A stretch of DNA of 64,000 nucleotides from Algiphilus aromaticivorans DG1253 (lineage in GTDB: Bacteria; Pseudomonadota; Gammaproteobacteria; Nevskiales; Nevskiaceae), in the NCBI RefSeq assembly GCF_000733765.1, contig NZ_JPOG01000001.1, positions 1,426,001 to 1,490,000 on the forward strand. The letters run 5' to 3'. The notes below the pieces were generated by a model. That model was not told the DNA's origin, did not search any database, and saw only the letters and a program-made list of their open reading frames with translations. How positions within the stretch are numbered: position 1 is the stretch's first letter; the number at the start of each line of letters is the position of its first letter. Position numbers and translations under genes: made by a program. Of this stretch, positions 43,949-52,451 are shown one piece after another.

Positions 43949-46942
43949 ATGACGACGCTGCACGAAACCGCCTACCCGCGCCTCAAACCCGATCCCACCG
44001 CCAAAGAACTGCAGGACATCTACACGCCTACCGAGGCGGAGTTGCAGTGCGTCCGGGGCATCACCACCGGCCCGGCCACGCGGTTGGCGCTGCTGCTGCA
44101 CCTGAAGCTGTTCCAGCGCCTGGGGTACTTCACGTCGTTGGCCGAGGTGCCCGAACGCATCGTGCAGCACGTTGCCAAAGCGGTGGGAATGCGCCGCGTG
44201 TCGGCCGACAAGTTGGCGAGCTATGACGACTCCGGTAGCCAGCGCAAGCACTTGGCCCAGCTGCGCACGTTCCTCAATGTCCGGCCGCTTGATGCCGGCG
44301 GGCGCGACTGGCTCACTACCGTGGCCGAAACGGCGGCGCAGACCAAGCACATCGTGCCCGACATCGTGAACGTGATGCTCGAAGAGCTGGTGCACCACCG
44401 CTACGAGTTGCCGGCATTCAGCACGCTCGAACGCCTCGCGATCGCCGCCCGCGAGCAGGTTCACGACACGCACTATCGCCAGATCACGAGCGCGCTGACG
44501 CCGGCGATGCGGGCGCTGATCGACGACCTGCTGCTGACGCCGCCGGGCAGCCACCACAGCGGCTGGCATGCGCTCAAGCGCGAGCCCAAGCGGCCGACCA
44601 ACAAGGAAGTGCGCCATTACCTGCAGCACATCCAGCGGCTGCGCACCTTGGCCGAGCAATTGCCGCCGATCGATGTCTCGGTGCCAAAACTCAAGCAGTT
44701 TCGGGCGATGGCTCGCGCGCTCGATGCCAGCGAATTGGCCGAACTGATCCCGGTCAAGCGCTATGCGCTGGCCGCGATCTTCATCCGTTCGCAGTACCGT
44801 AAGACGCTCGACGATGCCGCCGACCTGTTCATCCGCCTGATCCAGAACCTGGAGAACACCGCGCAGCAGAGGCTGATCGTCTACCAGCTCGAACACAGCA
44901 AGCGGGCCGACGCGCTGATCGGCCAGCTTCGGGAGATCCTGCAGGCCTACCAGGTCGAGGGCACCGACACCCAGCGCGTGGACGCGATCGAGGGCGTGCT
45001 GGTCGCCGACATCGGCTTGCTGATGGCCGAGTGCGATGAACACATGGCTTACGCCGGTCGCAACTACCTGCCGTTCCTGCTGGCACCGTACGGGACATTG
45101 CGCCCGCTGCTGTTCAATTGCCTGGAAATCATGGGCCTGCGGGCCGCCAGCCAGGACCCGAGAATGGAGCGCATGATCGGCGCCGTACTCGCGCTGCGCA
45201 GCCAGCGTCGCGAGGCGGTCGACGCGGCTGGGCTGGGGTTGGACGTGACCACCGACCTGACCTGGCTGTCGGCCGCCTGGCGCAAGCACGTGTTGCCCAA
45301 GGCGTTGGTTGCGGGCAGCCCCGGCTGGATCCACCGCAAGTACTTCGAGCTGGCGGTGCTGGCGCAGGTCAAGGACGAACTCAAATCCGGCGACCTGTAC
45401 ATTCCGCACGGCGAGCGCTACGACGACTACCGCGAGCAGTTGGTCGACGAGGCGACGTTCGCGCAGGAACTGGAAGCCTACGGCGAGATATCGGGCATCG
45501 CCACCGACGCGTCCGACTTTGTGCAGGGTTTGCGCACGGAGCTGACGACATTGGCCGATGCCGTCGATGCCCGGTTCCCGGACAACCTGCACGCCAGCGT
45601 GGTCGACGGGCGGTTGGTGCTCAGGCGCCTGCAGGGCGCCCAGGTGACGCAGGCGATCGCCGCGGTGGACAGCGCGATCACCGAACGGCTGCCGCCGACC
45701 AGCATCGTCGATGTCCTGGTTGACACCACCCGCTGGCTGGACCTGCACGTGCATTTCCGGCCGATCGCCGGCACCGACGCCCGCGTGGATGACCTGCTGC
45801 GGCGGGTGATCACCACGCTGTTTTGCTACGGCTGCAACCTGGGGCCCACCCAGACCGCGCGCTCGGTCAAGGGTTTCAGCCGGCGTCAGATCTCCTGGTT
45901 GAACCTGAAGTACGTCACCGACGAGACGCTCGACAAGGCGATCGTCGAGGTGATCAACCTGTACAACAAGTTCGAGTTGCCCGGCTACTGGGGCAGCGGC
46001 AAGAGCGCCTCGGCCGACGGCACCAAGTGGAGCGTCTACGAACAGAACCTGTTGTCGGAGTACCACATCCGCTACGGCGGCTATGGCGGCATCGGCTACT
46101 ACCACGTGTCGGACAAGTACATCGCGTTGTTCAGCCACTTCATCCCGTGCGGCGTGCACGAGGCGGTCTACATCCTCGACGGGCTGCTGGCCAACCGGTC
46201 CGACATCCAGCCCGATACCGTGCACGGCGACACCCAGGCGCAGAGCTTCCCGGTGTTCGGTCTGGCGCACCTGCTGGGCATCAACCTCATGCCGCGCATC
46301 CGCAACATCAAGGACCTGGTGTTCTCCCGGCCCGAGCCGGGGCGGACGTACGAGAACATCCAGGCGCTGTTCGGCGACAGCATCGACTGGAAGCTGATCG
46401 AGACCCACCTGCACGACATGCTGCGGGTCGCGATTTCCATCAAAGTGGGCAAAATCACCGCCTCGACGATCCTGCGCCGGCTCGGCACCTACAGCCGCAA
46501 GAACAAGCTGTACTGGGCATTCCGCGAGCTGGGCAAGGCCGTGCGCACGTTGTTCCTGCTGCGCTACATCGACGATGTCGAAGTGCGCAAAACCATCCAC
46601 GCCGCCACCAACAAGAGCGAGGAGTTCAACGGCTTCGTCAAGTGGGCGTTCTTCGGCGGCGAAGGCATCATCGCCGAGAATGTCCAGCACGAGCAGCGCA
46701 AGATCGTGCGTTACAACCAACTGGTGGCCAACCTGGTCATCTTGCACAACGTGGAGCAGATGACCCGGGTGCTGGCGGAGCTGCGGCAAGATGGCGCCAA
46801 CATCAGCCCGGAAGTGCTGGCCGGGTTGTCGCCGTACCGGACCAGCCACATCAACCGGTTCGGCGACTACACGCTGGACCTCAAGCGCGAGGTCGCGCCG
46901 ATCGACTTCTCTCGGCGGATTCTGGAGCGCTTGGCCAGTTAG
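43949..46942 (+). CDS. tnpA: Tn3-family transposase TnpA
   Basis: This 997-residue transposase has the usual Tn3 length and blocks: N-terminal DNA-binding segments (LQDIYTPTEAELQCVRGITTGPATRLALLLHLK in part), and a DDE core with SADGTKWSVYEQNL and GVHEAVYILDGLLANRSDIQPDTVHGDTQAQSFPVFGLAHLLGINLMPRIRN in part. The C-terminal Glu is in KSEEFNGFVKWAFFGG. It acts on the 36-bp terminal repeats. It appears complete. Confidence 0.96.
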   Translation: MTTLHETAYPRLKPDPTAKELQDIYTPTEAELQCVRGITTGPATRLALLLHLKLFQRLGYFTSLAEVPERIVQHVAKAVGMRRVSADKLASYDDSGSQRKHLAQLRTFLNVRPLDAGGRDWLTTVAETAAQTKHIVPDIVNVMLEELVHHRYELPAFSTLERLAIAAREQVHDTHYRQITSALTPAMRALIDDLLLTPPGSHHSGWHALKREPKRPTNKEVRHYLQHIQRLRTLAEQLPPIDVSVPKLKQFRAMARALDASELAELIPVKRYALAAIFIRSQYRKTLDDAADLFIRLIQNLENTAQQRLIVYQLEHSKRADALIGQLREILQAYQVEGTDTQRVDAIEGVLVADIGLLMAECDEHMAYAGRNYLPFLLAPYGTLRPLLFNCLEIMGLRAASQDPRMERMIGAVLALRSQRREAVDAAGLGLDVTTDLTWLSAAWRKHVLPKALVAGSPGWIHRKYFELAVLAQVKDELKSGDLYIPHGERYDDYREQLVDEATFAQELEAYGEISGIATDASDFVQGLRTELTTLADAVDARFPDNLHASVVDGRLVLRRLQGAQVTQAIAAVDSAITERLPPTSIVDVLVDTTRWLDLHVHFRPIAGTDARVDDLLRRVITTLFCYGCNLGPTQTARSVKGFSRRQISWLNLKYVTDETLDKAIVEVINLYNKFELPGYWGSGKSASADGTKWSVYEQNLLSEYHIRYGGYGGIGYYHVSDKYIALFSHFIPCGVHEAVYILDGLLANRSDIQPDTVHGDTQAQSFPVFGLAHLLGINLMPRIRNIKDLVFSRPEPGRTYENIQALFGDSIDWKLIETHLHDMLRVAISIKVGKITASTILRRLGTYSRKNKLYWAFRELGKAVRTLFLLRYIDDVEVRKTIHAATNKSEEFNGFVKWAFFGGEGIIAENVQHEQRKIVRYNQLVANLVILHNVEQMTRVLAELRQDGANISPEVLAGLSPYRTSHINRFGDYTLDLKREVAPIDFSRRILERLAS

Positions 46943-46954
46943 GAGAGTCAACAG

Positions 46955-47299
46955 ATGGAAGAGTCGCGCTGTGTGAACTGCGATGCGGCCTTATACGAGC
47001 CGATAGGCGAGCCGCGTAAGGGCACGCGCCGGCGCTTTGATGTCGTCCTGCGGGACACCATCGCGTTCCATGAGCACAGTGGCCGAGCCGCTGACCGATC
47101 ACGTCGGGCATGGCAGCGACCGTCACCGGGAGCCCAAGCCCGCGGTCGGCACCACCGAAGACTGACTGCATCCGATTCCATCCGCCCGAGGGGAGGCGCA
47201 CCATGCCAATGCATTCCAAGCACACCATCCAGAAGCTGCAAAACACCCTGCAGACACGGCTCGACCGTCTGCTGGAGGCTATCCAGGGCACCGACGTAA
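46955..47299 (+). CDS. Possible small zinc-ribbon-like protein after tnpA
   Basis: The frame starts 12 bases after tnpA with a good AGGAGAG ribosome site (46941-46947), which supports real translation. The N-terminus MEESRCVNCDAALYEPIGEPRKGTRRRFDV looks genuine, with one CxxC pair. After about residue 40 the Arg/Ser-rich sequence looks non-coding. The frame at 47070-47165 (MSTVAEPLTDHVGHGSDRH...GTTED) reads better. A frameshift or two short genes could explain this. I do not recognise it. Confidence 0.35.
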   Translation: MEESRCVNCDAALYEPIGEPRKGTRRRFDVVLRDTIAFHEHSGRAADRSRRAWQRPSPGAQARGRHHRRLTASDSIRPRGGAPCQCIPSTPSRSCKTPCRHGSTVCWRLSRAPT

Positions 47300-47430
47300 C
47301 CAGTGAGGAAGAGCGCATGCATGGGTTGCATGGACCGCACGCCAGGGTCCGCTCCGACGACGTGCGGATCGCGGTCGATGACTTCCAGACCATCCTCAAA
47401 GAGATCAAGGCGACGCTGGGCAAACGCTGA
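47203..47430 (+). CDS. Small helical hypothetical protein in the transposon
   Basis: This 75-residue protein is mostly helical (HTIQKLQNTLQTRLDRLLEAIQGTD...VRIAVDDFQTILKEIKATLGK). ATG 47203 has GGGGAGG about 7 bases upstream. I do not recognise it. It lies between tnpA and a 214-residue gene in the same direction and ends 24 bases before it, so the two are probably cotranscribed. Confidence 0.6.
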   Translation: MPMHSKHTIQKLQNTLQTRLDRLLEAIQGTDVTSEEERMHGLHGPHARVRSDDVRIAVDDFQTILKEIKATLGKR

Positions 47431-47454
47431 GCCAGCGCACATTCAAGGACTCCC

Positions 47455-48099
47455 ATGCTCTCGTATCAACTGCTCAAGAACCACGCCGGCCTGCTGCTGG
47501 TGGGGGATTACACGTCGCTGAGGTGGCTCCATGAGGTTGTCCACGATGTCAATGAACGTTCGCCGCTGATCAAGGACGACGAAAGTCCATTTCTGGGCTT
47601 GGCTTACGACGCGCGTAAGGCCTACCAGTCGGAGCGGGAAATCCTGCCTGCACCTCAAGGCTACGAGGAGATGGGGACGCGATACGGCGTGCAGATCCTG
47701 TGGCCGGTGCTGCTGGTACAGCACCGCATGCTGCGAGTGTCGCTTGGATACCTCGACCACGCCAAGCGGCACCAGGCGATCACCTATGCGCTGGAGGCCG
47801 TCATCGAGGAGGGATTACGGGAGGACTTCGGCTCCCAAGGGCAGTCCGTAATCGAACTGTGGCAGCGGTTGGATCCCGTCGATCCGGCAACGTTCGACCG
47901 GCTGGACAGTCGCACGGCGATCTTCTGCTCGTGGAGCAAGGCTGAGCGCCGGCGCCGGTTCGCGCCATTGCTGGCCAGCTTCGATCGCATGTACGAGTCC
48001 ATCTATGCATTCCGAGCCGGCCGCGGGGAGCACGGGCTGCTCAGCCCAGAGGAACTGGCGCAGTGGGAGAACAAGGAGTGGCCGGATCCCCGCTGGTAG
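47455..48099 (+). CDS. Hypothetical protein in the transposon (DUF6904-like)
   Basis: This 214-residue soluble protein starts MLSYQLLKNHAGLLLVGDYTSLRWLHEVVHDVNERSPLI. From memory this start resembles the DUF6904 family, but I cannot confirm it. The rest is helical, with conserved-looking IFCSWSKAERRRRFAPLLASF. No catalytic motif is evident. It is the last gene before the right inverted repeat and may be a passenger or a transposition accessory gene. Confidence 0.65.
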   Translation: MLSYQLLKNHAGLLLVGDYTSLRWLHEVVHDVNERSPLIKDDESPFLGLAYDARKAYQSEREILPAPQGYEEMGTRYGVQILWPVLLVQHRMLRVSLGYLDHAKRHQAITYALEAVIEEGLREDFGSQGQSVIELWQRLDPVDPATFDRLDSRTAIFCSWSKAERRRRFAPLLASFDRMYESIYAFRAGRGEHGLLSPEELAQWENKEWPDPRW

Positions 48100-48154
48100 C
48101 CTCGACGTCCAGCCCAGTCCCGCATCTCGTTTTAAAACATCAACTTAGGTAGGA

Positions 48155-48190
48155 TTCGGCCCGTTTTTACACGAATCCCTGCCGACCCTC
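48155..48190 (-). repeat. Right terminal inverted repeat of the Tn3 transposon
   Basis: The 36 bases are the exact complement of 30752-30787. The GATG that follows at 48191-48194 matches GATG at 30745-30748 on the other flank. Confidence 0.95.
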
Positions 48191-48191
48191 G

Positions 48192-48584
48192 ATGGCGACC
48201 TATCTGCGCTACCTGCCCGACCGCCAAGTCGAATCACCCGTCCATCTAATCCGGCTGCCAGAGAGGAGCGTGCAGACGGCCATGGAAACCGGAAAGCCGA
48301 TTTACCAGGCGCGTTGTAGTGACTGTCACGGCGATGCCGGTGAGGGTTCCGTGGCAGCGCCCGCGCTGGCCGGCAATCGCACGGTTACGGCCTCGAACCC
48401 GACAAATCTGGCGAAGATCATTCGGCAGGGGGGCTTTCCGCCAAGCACGCACGACAACCCCAGGCCTTTCGGCATGCCCCCGTTTCAGAACCTCACGGAC
48501 CGAGAGGTTGCCGCGCTGATCACCTACATCCGCGCCAGCTGGGGCAATGAGGCGGCGCCGGTCTCCGCGGCCAATCTCCGATAA
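48192..48584 (+). pseudogene. c-type cytochrome gene, right fragment, cut by transposon
   Basis: This open frame (130 residues from ATG 48192) reads MATYLRYLPDRQ, which fits the last helix of one cytochrome c domain. A second domain follows with GKPIYQARCSDCHGDAGEG (haem-binding CxxCH near residue 42) and an axial Met candidate in FGMPPFQNLTDREVAALITYIRASWG. The 5' half lies left of the transposon at 30647-30748 in matching phase. The intact gene was probably a multi-haem cytochrome subunit of a membrane dehydrogenase. It has no signal peptide now, so no holocytochrome is expected. Confidence 0.8.
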
Positions 48585-48602
48585 TGCCTTGCCCCGATTT
48601 GG

Positions 48603-48956
48603 CTACATCGTCTCGGTCGGCCGTTCGGTGCCCATCATGCCGGCCAGCGCGGCGTCGAATTGACGCTGGACTTCGGCCGCCTCGGCGCTGAACTGCACCC
48701 CCACACCTTGTCGCCGGCGGTTCTGCGCGCCCTTGGGGTTGATCCACGCGACCTTACCGCTGATCGAATAGCGCTGCTTCTCGAAAGTCAGCAGCAGCAG
48801 GACTTCGTCGCCGAGCGCGAATTCCGCCGTCGTCGGCACGAAGAGGCCGCCGTGGCGTATGAATGGCATATAGGCCGCGTAGAGAGCCTCGCGATCCGGG
48901 ATATTGAGGGTCAGCAGTCCCGGCTGACTGGGGGTCTGGCCTTTCTTATCACTCAT
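48603..48956 (-). CDS. pilZ: PilZ domain protein of the type IV pilus cluster
   Basis: This 117-residue protein matches the short PilZ form (LLTLNIPDREALYAAYMPFIRHGGLFVPTTAEFALGDEVLLLLTF in part; KVAWINPKGAQNRRRQGVGVQF). The c-di-GMP-binding RxxxR motif is absent, as in PilZ proteins that act in pilus assembly through PilB. I chose ATG 48956. It overlaps holB by 8 bases, in the standard tmk-holB-pilZ order. It converges on the cytochrome fragment. Confidence 0.88.
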   Translation of the reverse strand: MSDKKGQTPSQPGLLTLNIPDREALYAAYMPFIRHGGLFVPTTAEFALGDEVLLLLTFEKQRYSISGKVAWINPKGAQNRRRQGVGVQFSAEAAEVQRQFDAALAGMMGTERPTETM

Positions 48957-49977
48957 GCGTGCTCGCCTGCTTGAATGTGGCTGCTCGTGACTGTACATGC
49001 AGACCGCGCCAGGACACGAGCAACGACTCGATGGCCAGCTGCGGCTGGGTGTAGCTCTTGATCGCCGCACGCGCGTCCAGTGCCAGGCGATAACCCGCTA
49101 CGGCGCTGTCCGCGCTGCCGGCCACGGTGTCGCCCCCCGCCGCTGACGCTGGCTGGATGCTTTCGCGCGCGCGCTGCCATTGTCGCGTTGCGAGCCAGTT
49201 GAGGAAAGCCAGCGCCGCGTCGCGGTTTTCTGAAACTTTCTTCGCATAATCCGTTAGTTGAGACGGATTCTTCACGGCATCATTGATGACTTGCTCATAG
49301 AGCTTGCCGTTGTCGCTGTTCTGTTGTGCCAGGGCATTGAGCGGCTGGCCGGGAAACTGCAGGAGCGCGGTCTCGGTGTCTGCGCACCCCTGTTCTTGCA
49401 GCCACTGCCGGGCACTGGCTTCGTCCGGCATGGGCAACTGGCGGATCTGGGCGCGGCTGCGTACGGTTGGTGGCAAGCTCCTCGGCTGCTCGCTGAGCAG
49501 CAGGAAGATCGTCCCCACGGCGGGCTCTTCCAGCGTCTTGAGCAGGGCATTGGCGGCGTTGCGGTTGAGCGTTTCGGCCGGATGCAGACGCACGACGCGA
49601 TGACCGGCGTAATGCCGGGCCAGCGACAGGCTATCGATGACTTCGCGCACGGCGTCCACCGTGATTTCCTGGCCGGCCCCCTGTGCGAGCAGCGCCATGG
49701 CATCCGGATGCCCTCGGCTGAGCCATTGCCGGCAGCCGCGGCAGTGGCCGCAGGCGCGTGCTTCTTCCGTCTTCCGGTCGCAGAGAAGCCAGGCCGTGAA
49801 GACATCAGCGAAATGCGTCAGACCGGTGCCGGTGGGCGCGCAGAGCAGCATCGTCTGCGGCAGACGATCAGCGCGTACTTCGGCCTGCATGCTGCTCAGC
49901 GCCTCCGCGTGCCACGGCAAGGGCTCGAGTGGCGGTGGTGGTAGCTCCATGGCCTTCTTGCTGTCTTCTTCAGCCAT
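48949..49977 (-). CDS. holB: DNA polymerase III delta' subunit
   Basis: This 342-residue clamp-loader subunit has a degenerate P-loop (APTGTGLTHFA, no Lys) as expected for delta', and a zinc module with C66, C76, C79 and C82 (CGHCRGC). The SRC-like region reads LLKTLEEPAVGTIFLLLSEQPRSLPPTVRSR. It loads the sliding clamp. ATG 49977 overlaps the end of tmk by 8 bases. Longer upstream frames are out of context. Confidence 0.93.
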   Translation of the reverse strand: MAEEDSKKAMELPPPPLEPLPWHAEALSSMQAEVRADRLPQTMLLCAPTGTGLTHFADVFTAWLLCDRKTEEARACGHCRGCRQWLSRGHPDAMALLAQGAGQEITVDAVREVIDSLSLARHYAGHRVVRLHPAETLNRNAANALLKTLEEPAVGTIFLLLSEQPRSLPPTVRSRAQIRQLPMPDEASARQWLQEQGCADTETALLQFPGQPLNALAQQNSDNGKLYEQVINDAVKNPSQLTDYAKKVSENRDAALAFLNWLATRQWQRARESIQPASAAGGDTVAGSADSAVAGYRLALDARAAIKSYTQPQLAIESLLVSWRGLHVQSRAATFKQASTHE

Positions 49978-50602
49978 CCAGGCGCTCCTCCAGAATCCGC
50001 ACGATCTGCGCCCACAATGCGTCGGGATCGCGGGCCGCGTCGAGCACGGCGTAGCGTGCGGGTTCCTGTTGCGCGCGTTCCAGATAGCGCTGTCGCACGC
50101 GCGTGGCGAAGGCCAGGTCTTCCTGTTCGAAGCGGTCGGCTTCCGAGCGCGCCGCCGCGCGTGCTCGCCCTGCCCCAGGATCAATGTCGAAGATGAGCAC
50201 CAGGTCGGGTCTCAGATCAGCGCAGACCCAATCCTCCAGCGCCGTCAGTCGGTCATTCGTCACGCCGCGCCCACCGCCCTGGTAGGCATAGCTGGCGTCG
50301 ACGAAGCGGTCGCTGACGACATCAATGCCGTCTTGCAGCGCCGGCAGGACGCGCTGGTTCAGATGCAGGCTTCGAGCGGCGAAGACGAGCAGTGCTTCCG
50401 CCATTGGATCGATGCTGCCGGCGGGCGAATCCAGCAGCAGCTCGCGGACGCGCTCGGCCTCGGGAGGGCCGCCGGGCTCGCGCGTACTCAGCACGCGACG
50501 GCCACGCTGCTCCAACCATTGCGTGATTCGAGGAAGCTGGGTGGATTTGCCCGCCCCCTCCCCGCCTTCGAGCACGATGAAACGACCGCGTGGGGTGCTC
50601 AT
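49970..50602 (-). CDS. tmk: Thymidylate kinase
   Basis: This 210-residue enzyme phosphorylates dTMP to dTDP. It has the P-loop GGEGAGKST (13-21), TREPGG, the DR motif (VVSDRFVDASYAYQGGGRG in part) and a LID region (AAARSEADRFEQED). It overlaps mltG by 4 bases and holB by 8, in a translation-coupled row. Confidence 0.95.
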   Translation of the reverse strand: MSTPRGRFIVLEGGEGAGKSTQLPRITQWLEQRGRRVLSTREPGGPPEAERVRELLLDSPAGSIDPMAEALLVFAARSLHLNQRVLPALQDGIDVVSDRFVDASYAYQGGGRGVTNDRLTALEDWVCADLRPDLVLIFDIDPGAGRARAAARSEADRFEQEDLAFATRVRQRYLERAQQEPARYAVLDAARDPDALWAQIVRILEERLDG

Positions 50603-51615
50603 TGGCCGCCCCCGCGCTGATAGCGGTCGACCGCGCGGTTGTGCTCGATCAGCGTGTCGGAGAAGACGTGGGTGCCGTCGTTGCGCGAGACGAAGTACAA
50701 GGCGGTGCCTTCGGCCGGCTGGGCCGTGGCATTGAGCGCCGCGCGCCCCGGCAGGCAGATGGGCGTTGGCGGCAGGCCACCACGCGTGTAGGTGTTGTAA
50801 GGCGTATCGGTGACGAGATCAACACGACGCAGACGACCGCTGCGCTCGGGGTCACGGCCGTACAGGACAGTGGGATCGGTTTGCAGCCGCATGCCGCGGT
50901 CCAGGCGGCGCTTAAAGACACCCGCCACGCGCGCGCGCTCAGCGACGGCGCCGGTCTCCTTTTCGACGATGGAGGCCAGTGTCAGCAGTTCGGCGGGCGA
51001 ATCGATGGGCAGGTCGTCGCGACGCGCATCCCAGGCATCGGACAGAGCGCGCTGCATGGCCGCGTGGGCGCGCTTCAGGATCGACAGATCCGCAGTGCCG
51101 CGCGGGAAACGATAGGTCTCCGGCAGGAACCAGCCCTCCGCTGACTCCGCGTCGATTTCGAGGGCATCGCGTAGTGCGGCGTCGGCCTCGCCAGCCGACT
51201 CCGGCAACGTGTGGCGCACGGCTTCGTGGCGGCGCAGCGCTTCCAGGGCTTCGCTGAGACGCCAGCCTTCGATGAAAGTGATGTCGTACTGTACGACGCG
51301 GCCCGCGACGAGCATGTCCATGAGCTCGGAGAGCGTCACTGCTTCATCGAGGCGATATTCGCCGGAGTGGATTCGGCGTGCCTGACCGTCGAGGCGTCCC
51401 CACGCGCGCAGATAAAACGCGTCGCGCGAGTGCTCCAGCCAGCCTTGATCCCGCATGCGCCGCACGAAGGCTTGCCAGCTCTGCCCGCGCTCCAGCTCGA
51501 AGGTCGCTGGCAGCTGCGGCGGCGTGATCGACTGGTTCAGGGCGCGCCAGCCATCCGTGGCAATCGCGCCAACGCACAGCAGGGCTAGGACGAACAGCAA
51601 CTTCAGGGCGCGCAT
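50599..51615 (-). CDS. mltG: Endolytic murein transglycosylase MltG
   Basis: This 338-residue inner-membrane protein has one N-terminal helix (LLFVLALLCVGAIAT) and a YceG-like domain. It contains EGWRLSEAL, the catalytic E218 in ASIVEKETG, and DPTVLYG...YNTYTRGGLPPTPICLPGRAAL in part. It cuts nascent glycan strands and so sets their length. The gene lies between pabC and tmk, the usual gammaproteobacterial order, and overlaps pabC by 13 bases. Confidence 0.95.
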   Translation of the reverse strand: MRALKLLFVLALLCVGAIATDGWRALNQSITPPQLPATFELERGQSWQAFVRRMRDQGWLEHSRDAFYLRAWGRLDGQARRIHSGEYRLDEAVTLSELMDMLVAGRVVQYDITFIEGWRLSEALEALRRHEAVRHTLPESAGEADAALRDALEIDAESAEGWFLPETYRFPRGTADLSILKRAHAAMQRALSDAWDARRDDLPIDSPAELLTLASIVEKETGAVAERARVAGVFKRRLDRGMRLQTDPTVLYGRDPERSGRLRRVDLVTDTPYNTYTRGGLPPTPICLPGRAALNATAQPAEGTALYFVSRNDGTHVFSDTLIEHNRAVDRYQRGGGQ

Positions 51616-52451
51616 GCCGGTTCAATCTCCTGGGAAAACGGGGGGCCGAGCGCTCGCAGAAGCGCAGCGGCAAGCCTAGCGCTGCCAGGTAGTGTCGTGC
51701 CATCGAGTCGCGCCACCGGCCAGATACCGATCAGGCTGTTGCTCAGCAGCAAAGCATCTGCGCGGGTCAGCAAGTTCTCGCCGAGGGCGGATTCCCGAAG
51801 GACGATCCCCTGCCCTTCGGCCAGCTCGCAGAGCCGCTCGCGCATCACACCCCGAACGCCGCAATCGACGATCGGCGGCGTGTGCAGCACACCGTCGACG
51901 TGCGCGAAGACATTGCTGCGCGTGCCGCAGACGAAGTGGCCGTCACCATCGCCGCACAGCCCTTCATCGGCGCCTGTGGCCGCCAGCTCCTCGGCAGCCA
52001 GAACCTGATCCAGACGATTGCAGTGCTTGATTCCGGCCATACGGGGATTGCGCGAAAGCGTGGCGGCCAGCCGCACGACGTCGACGCCCCGCTTCCAGTG
52101 CTCCGCCGGATAGTCGGGCAGCGCGTGCGCGTAGACAGCCAGATGCGGTGTGGTTTCCGGTTCCGGCCGATAACCGCGACCGACGCCGCCACGCCACGCG
52201 CAGATCTTGAGTGCGGCATCGGCTGGCAGTGCGGGCTCGGCCAGCGCCTGCTCGACGGCTTCCTTGCGCAGCGGAATGCCGATGGCCGCGGCGTCGGCGC
52301 ATAGCCGCGCGATATGCTGCTCGCGCAGCGCGACTTGGCCGCCGTCCCGGCGCAGGGTCCGGAAGACGCCGTCGCCGTACTGCGCGGCGCGCAGCGTCAG
52401 TGGCAACGACGTAGCCGGCGCGCCGTCCAACCAGGCGCCGAGCAGGCTCAT
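51603..52451 (-). CDS. pabC: 4-amino-4-deoxychorismate lyase
   Basis: This 282-residue class IV aminotransferase fold enzyme releases pyruvate from aminodeoxychorismate to make p-aminobenzoate for folate. It has YGDGVFRTLR near residue 25, the PLP Lys142 in AGIKHCNRLDQV, and GTRSNVFAHVDG with the family block. It overlaps pabB by 4 bases (ATGA), so the two folate genes are translated together. Confidence 0.93.
   Translation of the reverse strand: MSLLGAWLDGAPATSLPLTLRAAQYGDGVFRTLRRDGGQVALREQHIARLCADAAAIGIPLRKEAVEQALAEPALPADAALKICAWRGGVGRGYRPEPETTPHLAVYAHALPDYPAEHWKRGVDVVRLAATLSRNPRMAGIKHCNRLDQVLAAEELAATGADEGLCGDGDGHFVCGTRSNVFAHVDGVLHTPPIVDCGVRGVMRERLCELAEGQGIVLRESALGENLLTRADALLLSNSLIGIWPVARLDGTTLPGSARLAAALLRALGPPFSQEIEPACAP

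Larger units (their letters stand above)
30752..48190. mobile_element. Tn3-family transposon, 17.4 kb, with mer and cop genes
   Basis: Perfect 36-bp inverted repeats bound the element (30752-30787 and 48155-48190). Inside, from left to right, are merR, merT, merP and a GDCC protein; an ATP-grasp remnant; a minus-strand copper operon; and a transposition module of TnpT-like protein, tyrosine recombinase and Tn3 TnpA. The recombinase/TnpT pair divergent around a palindrome recalls the Tn4651 type of cointegrate resolution. GATG occurs on both flanks (30745-30748 and 48191-48194), with three extra bases (CTT) on the left, so a clean 5-bp target duplication is not seen. It divides a cytochrome c gene. 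Confidence 0.9.

Noticed and set aside
43691-46951. A 1086-codon open frame on the minus strand across tnpA
   Set aside because: It is antisense to a complete Tn3 transposase. The sequence is biased in Gln/Val/Arg and has no domain signature.
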